Of a stretch of DNA of 64,000 nucleotides, positions 55,701 to 64,000 are shown piece by piece. This DNA comes from Isoperla grammatica. Its lineage: Eukaryota; Arthropoda; Insecta; Plecoptera; Perlodidae. Below the pieces are notes generated by a model, which saw only the letters and a program-made list of their open reading frames with translations, did no database searches and had not been told where the DNA came from. How positions within the stretch are numbered: position 1 is the stretch's first letter; every line of letters begins with the position of its first letter. Location: positions 77,805,554 to 77,869,553 of the forward strand of contig OX246737.1 in assembly GCA_945910005.1 (NCBI GenBank). The letters are read 5' to 3'. A program made the position numbers and the translations under genes.

Positions 55701-57730
55701 TTCCTAGGGCTCATGTACCCTCCTGGGATGTGTTAATTAAGAAATAAGACTGGGGGTCAACCGTCCCTAGGGCTCATGTACCCTACTGGGATGTGTTAAT
55801 TAAGAAATAAGACTGGGGGTCAACCATCCCTAGGGCTCATGTACCCTCCTGGGATGTGTTAATTAAGAAATAAGACTGAGGGTCAACCATCCCTAGGGCT
55901 CATGTACCCTCCTGGGATATGGTTATTAAGAAATAAGACTGAGGGTAAACCATCCCTAGGGCTCATGTACCCTTCTGGGATGTGTTAATTAAGAAATCAA
56001 ACTGGGGGTCAACCATCCCTAGGGCTCATGTACCCTCCTGGGATGTATAATTAAGAAATAAGACTGAGGGTAAACCATTCCTAGGGCTCATGTACCCTCC
56101 TGGGATGTTCTGTTTAAGAAATTAGACTGGGAGTCAACCATCCCTAGGGCTCGTGTTCCCCTCTGGGATGTGTTAATTAAGAAATAAGACTGGGGGTTAA
56201 CCATCCCTAGGGCTCATGTACCCTCCTGGGATGTGTTAATTAAGAAATAAGACTGGGGGTCACCATCCCTAGGGCTCATGTACCCTCCTGGTATGTGTTT
56301 ATTAAGAAGTAAGACTGAGGGTAAACCATCCCTAGGGCTCATGTACCCTCCTGGGATGTGTTTATTAAGAAATAAGACTGAGGGTCAACCATCCCTAGGG
56401 CTCATGTACCCTCCTGGGATATGGTTATTAAGAAATAAGACTGAGGGTAAACCATCCCTAGGGCTCATGTACCCTTATGGTATGTGTTAATTAAGAAATC
56501 AAACTGGGGGTCAACCATCCCTAGGGCTCATGTACCCTCCTGGGATGTGTTAATTAAGAAATAAGACTGAGGGTAAACCATTCCTAGGGCTCATGTACCC
56601 TCCTGGGATGTGTTAATTAAGAAATAAGACTGGGGGTCAACCGTCCCTAGGGCTCATGTACCCTACTGGGATGTGTTAATTAAGAAATAAGACTGGGGGT
56701 CAACCATCCCTAGGGCTCATGTACCCTCCTGGGATGTGTTAATTAAGAAATAAGACTGGGGGTCAACCGTCCCTAGGGCTCCTGGACTTTTCTGGGATGT
56801 GTTGTTTAAGAAATAAGACTGAGGGTAAACCATCCCTAGGGCTCATGTACCCTTCTGGGATGTGTTGTTTAAGAAATAAGACTGAGGGTCAACCATCCCT
56901 AGGGCTCATGTACCCTCCTGGGATGTGTTAATTAAGAAATAAGACTGGGGGTCAACCGTCCCTAGGGCTCATGTACCCTACTGGGATGTGTTAATTAAGA
57001 AATAAGACTGGGGGTCAACCATCCCTAGGGCTCATGTACCCTCCTGGGATGTGTTAATTAAGAAATAAGACTGGGGGTCAACCGTCCCTAGGGCTCATGT
57101 ACCCTCCTGGGATGTGTTGTTTAAGAAATAAGACTGAGGGTAAACCATCCCTAGGGCTCATGTACCCTTCTGGGATGTGTTGTTTAAGAAATAAGACTGA
57201 GGGTAAACCATCCCTAGGGCTCATGTACCCTTCTGGGATGTGTTGTTTAAGAAATAAGACTCGGGGTCAACCATCCCTAGGGCTCGTGTACCCTCCTTGG
57301 GATGTTCTGTTGAAGAAATAAGACTGGGGGTCAACCATCCCTAGGGCTCGTGTACCCTTCTGGGATGTGTTGTTTTAGAAATAAGACTGGGGGTCAACCA
57401 TCCCTAGGGCTCGTGTACTCTACTGGTTAGTGTTGTTTTAGAAATAAGAGGGGGGGGGCAACCATCCCTAGGGCTTGTGTACCCTCCTGGGATGTGTTGT
57501 TTAAGAAATAAGACTGGGGGTCAATCATCCCTAGGGCTCGTGTACCCTACTGGTACTTGTTGTTTAAGAAATAAGACTGGGGGTAAACCATCCCTAGGGC
57601 TCGTGTACCCTACTGGTACGTGTTTTTTTAAGAAAAAGACTGGGGGTAAACCATCCCTAGGGCTCGTGTACCCTCCTGGGATGTGTGGTTTAGAAATAAG
57701 ACTGAGGGTAAACCATCCCTAGGGCTCGTG
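52755..57730. repeat. 63-bp tandem array, right arm, inverted (about 79 copies)
   Basis: Same 63-bp unit as the left arm but complementary (TCCCTAGGGCTCATGTACCC, TCCTGGGATGTGTTGTTTAA, GAAATAAGACTGGGGGTCAA, CCA). Units more often have TTAATTAAG in place of TTGTTTAAG. Higher-order blocks recur: the segment starting near 53640 reappears near 54898, 55400 and 56280. Arm sequences have therefore evolved separately from the left arm. Confidence 0.97.
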
Positions 57731-57906
57731 AACCCCCCTCTGCTTCTATTGGGGGTAATTGATCCCTGGTGGGGGTATTTGTACCCTAGAGCTGGTTTAC
57801 CGGGAGGGTAACTGTACCCTAGAGTTTGTTTCCCGGGTGGTAGTCGTACCCTAGAGCTGGTTTACCGGGGGGTATGTGAGCTCGGGGGTAAGCGATCCCT
57901 GGGACA
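57731..57906. repeat. right terminal module of the foldback element
   Basis: Read inwards it carries CAGGGATCGCTTACCCCCGA, repeated CCCGGTAAACCAGCTCTAGG and GTACAAATACCCCC, matching the left module in order and style. Confidence 0.65.
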
Positions 57907-58838
57907 CCGGGCTGGAGACACATATAGGGTTACTCCTGTGTGTCCTGTGACTCCACCTACGACCACGCGCATCAATGCCGGGCTGGAGACACATATAGGG
58001 TTACTCCTGTGTGTCCTGTGACTCCACCAACGACCACGCGCATCAATGCCGGGCTGGAGACACATATAGGGTTACTCCTGTGTGTCCTGTGACTCCACCT
58101 ACGACCACCCGCATCAATGCCGGGCTTGAGACACATATAGGGTTACTCCTGTGCGTCCTGTGACTCCACCTACGACCACGCGCATCAATGCCGGGCTGGA
58201 GACACATATAGGGTTACTCCTGTGTGTCCTGTGACTCCACCTACGACCACGCGCATCAATGCCGAGCTGGAGACACATATAGGGTTACTCCTGTGCGTCC
58301 TGTGACTCCACCTACGACCACGCGCATCAATGCCGGGCTGGAGACACATATAGGGTTACTCCTGTGTGTCCTGTGACTCCACCTACGACCACGCGCATCA
58401 ATGCCGGGCTTGAGACACATATAGGGTTACTCCTGTGTGTCCTGTGACTCCACCTACGACCACGCGCATCAATGCCGGGCTGGAGACACATATAGGGTTA
58501 CTCCTGTGTGTCCTGTGACTCCACCTACGACCACGCGCATCAATGCCGGGCTGGAGACACATATAGGGTTACTCCTGTGTGTCCTGTGACTCCACCTACG
58601 ACCACGCGCATCAATGCCGGGCTGGAGACACATATAGGGTTACTCCTGTGTGTCCTGTGACTCCACCTACGACCACGCGCATCAATGCCGGGCTGGAGAC
58701 ACATATAGGGTTACTCCTGTGCGTCCTGTGACTCCACCTACGACCACGCGCATCAATGCCGGGCTGGAGACACATATAGGGTTACTCCTGTGTGTCCTTT
58801 GACTCCAGGTACGACCACGCGCATCAATTTCTATACGT
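57907..58838 (+). repeat. 71-bp satellite, right block (about 13 copies)
   Basis: Continues the satellite in the same orientation from the CCGG at the insertion point. The last unit ends at about 58829 in ATCAATTTCTATACG. Confidence 0.97.
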
Positions 58839-59935
58839 GTATGAATGTGTTTGTAATGTTTTGATATTATATGGTTGTCCCATGGTTTTATATATTTAGA
58901 ATATATTAATTTTATACTAAATTGACGATTACTTTCGCACTATGTACCGTACATGAATAACTGTGACAAGGAAATATTTATCAATTACACACAAATATAT
59001 TTTATTATCATCATTTTCGTTGTCAGACCAACCGTTTGGCCGTAATTGAGCGATATTCAATGCAAAGTGTAGTCAAAATTGGGGGCACCGCCCCGCCCCC
59101 AGTCGCGGATATCGCACTGGCACCAAAGTGCGCCAAATACCGTAAAACCTCATGAACACATTGGTATATGGTGCTATACTCTTTCCTCGAAATTGCACAG
59201 GACTATGATTTTCGACACTTTGATGCTGGACTAATAGGCACCGTGTGTTAGTACATACAGCGCTATATGTGGCCAAATTTAGCAACAAACTGCTGAAGAT
59301 TTCATTCCGCGGTTGAAAATAGTGCTGGATATTATTGTGATATATCTTGTTTTTGTTTGGTGTTTGTTTTGTTTTTTATTGTTGATGTGTATTTATTTTG
59401 TATTGTTGTTTTGTTTTGTGCTTTTGTTTTGGCTTTTATTGTCTTGTTTTGTTTGTGTTTGTTGTGTGTTATTTGTTGTTTTTACGTCTAAAACGTGTCC
59501 TGATTAAAATGGTGGCTTGCCTTTTTAAGATTTACTGATGGGATTCATAATCTGCACGCAAATTTTAAAACCCGTATTTAATTAAACAATTTTCACAATT
59601 TCCCTTTATTGACGTAGGAAGAACGACGCTGCTTCAGCAGGTTGTTGCGCGACTTTGCCACTTGGAGCGCTTCATTCGTTTTCACTAGCGCCATCAGTGG
59701 CCAATCTCGGTGCCTCATCTAGTGGGCGGTGGCCGGGTTTAGGACATTGGCTGTCTCCGGTGGACCGTGACTTGAGATGTTTTGTTTCAGTCTTTTGTTG
59801 TTTTTCTGATTGTTGAATTGTCGGTGAAGAAATGAAAATGTAAGTGTTTAAAAAAATAATAAATCAAGTTGTGTGAGTAGATAAAAAATGAGTAACTACT
59901 ACCTCCGAGGAGCCGCTTAGGTGCGGCATTACAAT
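58839..59935. other. AT-rich intergenic stretch, nothing recognised
   Basis: Contains a T/G-rich tract (59330-59480) that creates a spurious hydrophobic open frame. No supported gene. Confidence 0.4.
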
Positions 59936-60125
59936 TGATGGTGATGGTGATGATGATGATGGTTGTGATGATAGTGATGATTATGATGGTGATGATGATA
60001 TTTGGGCTTAGACGATGAGTGGGTGATGATTATGTTGATGAAAAACCACCACGTGACATCCATGCCCAAGGCAAGATTCGAACCTGGAACGCAGGTTATG
60101 ACAGGTGGTTTACCATGGTATTTTG
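59936..60125 (-). mobile_element. tRNA-derived SINE with trinucleotide tail
   Basis: Minus strand: CAGGTTCGAATCTTGCCTTG (near 60085-60066) is a pol III B-box/T-arm-like sequence, followed by GGCATGGATGTCACGTGG, a layout common in arthropod tRNA-derived SINEs. It ends in an (ATC)n tail (59936-60037). The A box is not clear, so the 5' part may be lost. Confidence 0.55.
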
Positions 60126-60639
60126 TTGATCTAAGGCATTAGTTTATTTTTCACGTTCATACTTCATACTTCATACTTCATACATACGTCCACACACTAT
60201 AACATATATCGATTGTTTAGTGTCATCATCTATCTCCCAAGCTGTTACTCGGCAAGCCGGAGACTTAATTAAAAATTAATTCTAAAACGGACATAGAATT
60301 ACTGCACGCACGTGATTAACAGTAAGCTAACATTTCCTAAGGCCTTGTACTGTGCGGTACTTGGTGGATCGCTGGCTTGTTGTCAATTGGTCAACAGGTT
60401 GGTGACTTGCTGAGTGTTTCATAGTGCCGGGTCTACTAACTAAACTTTCTAGGTTCCTGCCGAGTTTTTCGTATTATATTTACATATAGGCCTTGGCCTA
60501 ACGTACTTATTTGGTACTCAAATACAGTACTACCCTCCTATCGGTATATGTTCCTTACCCACACGGGCACTTAATTAAGATTTCTTATATCAAACTGTAT
60601 TTATAATAAATTTGCCAACACGCATACATTTGTACACAT
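60126..60639. other. sequence upstream of the right-edge LINE
   Basis: Short ACTTCAT repeats at 60160-60185. Probably includes the LINE 5' untranslated region, whose start I cannot place. Confidence 0.4.
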
Positions 60640-63620
60640 ATGGCAAGTGAAACTGTCTTGGCAAATTTTAAAATCAACTGCAACACTGACTATGTTGATT
60701 TGAATAGAAGCTTTAACTGTAATTTTATATTTGATGAGAGGAAACAAACTATTATATGCCCAACTGCAAATGATATAAAGGTAGCATATGAAAGGTGCGA
60801 TGGCATAAAAATTTTCCATCTAAACATTCGGGGAATTAACTGCCACTTTGACGAGCTACTAATACTTCTACAGGATAGTAGCGTTTCATTTGATCTGATC
60901 ATCCTTACCGAAACTCATTTAAAACACGATTCATGCCAATATGTCATTGATGGGTATTCCACATTTAACTTTACTAATAAATTAACAACTGTTGACGGTT
61001 TAACGATACTTGTCAAGGATGAAACCTTCGATTCACTTAAAATATCGAGAATTAACTCATTTACTCAAGCTAACGTTGTCAAAATTACTGCATTTATAGA
61101 TAAAGAAATATACTCAGTTATGGCTATCTACAGATCTCCTGCAGGGGATGTGAAGACTTTTATTACTGAATTATTATCAGAAATTAAAGTTGTGACAAAA
61201 GGAAATAAAATACTTATAGGTGACATTAACATTAACACCATGGACAACTCTCAATTATCCAACGACTGCTCACGGCTTTCACTCACTTATTAACGAACCT
61301 ACTAGAATCTCAAAATCATCTTCTACCTGCATTTATCATGCTTTTATCAATTCTACTAATAATAAATTTAAATTTAAAGGTGCAATACTACAAACGAACA
61401 TTACAGATCATTACGCCATATGTGTTGCACTAAGTACGAGTACAGAGAATGATGACAAAATAACGTCCGACATAAATCCAACTTCGTCCAGCAAAATAAT
61501 TAGAGTAGTAAACCACGTAGACTTTGATCTGTTGAGACAAAAACTTGAAGTAGAAAAGTGGGCATTAGTTCTCCAAGAAATCAATCCTAGTAAAGCTGCA
61601 GAATCTCTTGTGAAATCTCTTCAAACTTACATTGCAGATGTCACTACCACAAGAAAAATAAAATCGAGAAATCACTTTAAACTTAAACCGTGGATCACAT
61701 TAAGTATCATTCGTTCAATAAGAAAACGTGACAGTCCGCACAAAAAACTCTCCAAATACCCTAATAACACTGAGCTGAAAGATTACTATAAAAAATACAG
61801 AAATTACCTTAATCTACTTATTGAACAAACAAAAAATCAATATTACCGAGATAAAATATTAGAAGCTCAAGGAGACAGTAAAAAAATATGGGACACAATC
61901 AAAGAAATCTCAAACTAAAACACAAGACATTCGGAAATAACGAAAATAACAAGTATTTCTACAGGGATTTTGACAGATAACCCACAAGAAATCACTGACA
62001 CTTTCGTCAACTACTTTAGTGATATAGGAGAAAAAATGGCTACGTAATAATATAGAGAGAGTTATAGATAATGACCCCACTGATCATGAAATGGAAACAG
62101 CTGATAACATCTTTCATCCAAATTCTATATTTCTAGAACCAGTCACTACACATGAAATTTTAGATCACATTAAAACAATGAAACCCTACACGGCTACTGG
62201 TCCTGATCTTATAAGTACTCGCACTATTAAAACCATTATGGATCTCATAGCCCTACCCTTACAACACATTATAAACCAAAGCTTTGTTACGGGAATCTAC
62301 CCTGATATTTTCAAAATTGCTCAAATTAAACCACTATATAAAAAGGGAAATAAAACTCTAACCAGTAACTACAGACCTATCTCTCTTCTATCTAATTTCT
62401 CAAAAATACATGAAAAATGCATTAAACATAGGCTTTATAAATACCTAGTATCAAATAAATTAATTTCACCTAATCAATTCGGGTTCCGGGCGAACAGAAG
62501 CACTGATAATGCAATACTAACCCTGACTACGAAAATTCATACCATAATTGACAACAATGAAAGAGCGATCGCAGTTTTCTTAGAGTTATCGAAAGCCTTT
62601 GACACTGTCTCTCACCTTATTTTGTTTAAAAAGCTTGACAAACTGGGAATAAGAGGGACTCCCTTAGAACTAATTAAAAGTTACCTTTATAATAGTCCTC
62701 AAATGGTAAAAATACAAAACACGGTCAGTAAAAATCGTATTATAAAATACGGTGTACCACAAGGGACTGTTTTAGGACCACTTCTCTTTCTAGTGTTTAT
62801 TAATAGTCTCTGTTCACTAAAGGCAGGATGCAAAATTATTACATTTGCAGATGATACAGTCTTAATTTTCTCCTCTAAAACCTGGAATGATGTTCATAAA
62901 TTAGCAGGAAATGGGTTAAAGGAAGTCAATAAATGGCTAATGATCAATTTACTAACACTAAATAAGGAAAAAACTACATATATCACATTTTCCCCCAGAA
63001 AAAATACACAACCAAATATATCTACATTACAAATCCACGCTCATAATTGCAACCCCACCAGCACAAATTGTGATTGTCCCTCGCTATTAAAAACCAACTC
63101 TACGACGTACCTTGGAATAGTTGTTGATCAACATCTGAAATGGGATTCCCATATTCAGTCACTCATTAAAAAACTACGATTTTCCATGATAAACTTCTAC
63201 AATCTACGAAATATTTTATCTTCTTCTAATCTAAAGCTAGTCTACTATGCAACAGTACAGTCTATTATTCGGTACGCAATCATTAATTGGGGGGGTGCTT
63301 ATGACAACCACATAAAACCTTTAGAGACAATACAAAATATGATCTTAAAAATAATGCTCAAGAAAGAAATGCGGTATCCCACTGAAAACGTTTATGAATG
63401 TGCAGGTGTTTACCAAATACGTAAACTATATGCTCTGTCTCTATGTAAGTATGCTCACTTTAATAAACTACACTTTCTACCCCATAACCCCACCATTAAC
63501 TACAACATTAAAACACGTTACAAAACCAGCAACAAAATATTTCAAAGCAGAATCAACAAAGGCATTACTCAGCGACATGCCATGATCATAGATATAAAGA
63601 TGTACAAATTTCCCATCTGA
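60640..63620 (+). pseudogene. LINE ORF2-type protein: AP endonuclease and reverse transcriptase, broken
   Basis: Piece 1 (60640-61293): AP-endonuclease with FHLNIRGINCHFDEL, LIILTETHLK, AIYRSP and ILIGDININ. A frameshift near 61260 continues in piece 2 (61220-61918; FHSLINEPTR, TNITDHYAICVAL, and the linker KPWITLSIIRSIRKRD). After stops and another shift, piece 3 (62091-63620, 509 codons) is the RT: KPLYKKGNKTLTSNYRPISL, SPNQFGFRANRSTDNAIL, motif A AVFLELSKAFDTVSH, GVPQGTVLGPLLFLVFIN and ITFADDTVLIFSS. Motif A has Glu where the catalytic Asp is expected, so even the long RT piece is probably inactive. Confidence 0.88.
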
Positions 63621-64000
63621 GACATTAATGATACCGTCAATGGTTTCAAGTGATGAATCTTGAGTCCTGTTCACTACAAGACTCATATTTATATTTTGTT
63701 CTCCTCTTTTCATATTAGTGTTAGTTATAGTCTTATGTGTTTGTAATAACATTAGTTTTGTGTAAAACTTATTATGTTCCTTTTAATGTGGGCCTGTAGG
63801 CCTAGTCCAATTTTAATTATAATTATACTTAGTCCTATCATATCAAATACACCTGTTAAAGTCTATTATAATAAGAACGTATGCCCCGCCTCAAGATTAA
63901 TCTTACAGGGGCATACAAATATTGAAATTGTATTATGTATGTATGTATGTATGACTCACTTGAAAAATAAAACTAAACTAACTAACTACTAACTAACTAA
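60640..64000 (+). mobile_element. CR1/Jockey-type LINE, nearly full length, to window edge
   Basis: Endonuclease and RT parts are followed by a 380-bp 3' untranslated region ending AAAATAAAACTAAACTAACT and (TAAC)n at the right edge. Same family as the fragment at 51640-52735. Confidence 0.88.

Larger units (their letters stand above)
44954..57906. mobile_element. 12,953-bp foldback-type element inserted in the satellite
   Basis: It starts TGTAACAGGGATCGTTTACC and ends with the complement of TGTCCCAGGGATCGCTTACC, with the next bases (CCCGAGCT) also matching. It is flanked by CCGG (44950-44953, 57907-57910), a sequence present once per satellite unit, so the satellite reads on without loss across the insertion. 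Each arm has a ~175-bp terminal module, then a tandem array of a 63-bp repeat, in opposite orientations. The centre (about 50861-52754) is non-repetitive and includes a LINE fragment. No transposase found. Confidence 0.75.

Noticed and set aside
59313..59507. 64-codon membrane-like open frame
   Set aside because: It is a T/G-rich low-complexity tract; the apparent helices follow from TTT and TTG codons.

Overview
This is a eukaryotic, almost certainly arthropod (probably insect) genomic window. The evidence is spliced GT-AG exons of an ABCG half-transporter closest in style to insect ABCG1/ABCG4 proteins, and a dense insect-type transposon mix: Ty3/gypsy, BEL/Pao, Penelope-like (PLE), Jockey/CR1-type LINEs, mariner, hAT and Kolobok. 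I cannot name the order or species. The only host gene is the 3' part of one ABCG gene on the + strand: five exons at 8097-8251, 8568-8736, 8830-8930, 12137-12292 and 31861-32205. The ATPase-domain exons must lie left of the window, so bases 1-8096 are read as intron or upstream sequence.

Region 1-8096 is a transposon nest. A near-intact gypsy gag-pol (A) is inserted in the gag of a second gypsy (B). An hAT-type element follows with an 8-bp target duplication. A palindromic PLE remnant is interrupted by a dead mariner, and two more PLE-like foldbacks and a PLE 3' end follow. A 906-bp hAT-type element closes the block, again with a perfect 8-bp duplication.

Region 8097-32205 is the ABCG gene. 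Its third displayed intron (8931-12136) carries a 2.1-kb Kolobok-like element (TTAA duplication, decayed THAP domain) that also holds an antisense, spliced, P2X7 C-terminus-like reading frame. The fourth intron (12293-31860, 19.6 kb) holds a truncated BEL/Pao element, a LINE, a gypsy (C) with both LTRs and an internal foldback, and a 5-kb PLE (16-bp target duplication) whose 3' part contains a second, intact-ORF PLE inserted at an (AT)n tract. A 5 x 65 bp minisatellite lies just before the last exon.

Region 32206-38403 is AT-rich downstream sequence with one non-autonomous Tc1/mariner-type element, a 4 x 78 bp minisatellite and degenerate duplications. I see no convincing gene there.

Region 38404-58838 is a 71-bp satellite (about 105 copies) split by one 12,953-bp element. 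That element has ~20-bp terminal inverted repeats and a CCGG duplication. Its arms are two opposite-facing arrays of a 63-bp repeat (5.7 and 5.0 kb) around a 1.9-kb centre with a LINE fragment, an architecture like Drosophila Foldback elements. I consider it the most unusual object here.

Region 58839-64000 has a tRNA-derived SINE with a (GAT)n tail and a nearly full-length but broken CR1/Jockey-type LINE running to the right edge.

A second highlight is a 53-bp near-copy of the 3' half of mature tRNA-Ser(GCT), CCA included, at the primer-binding site of gypsy C. Its one clear mismatch is at tRNA position 58, a methyl-A site where reverse transcriptase is known to misincorporate.
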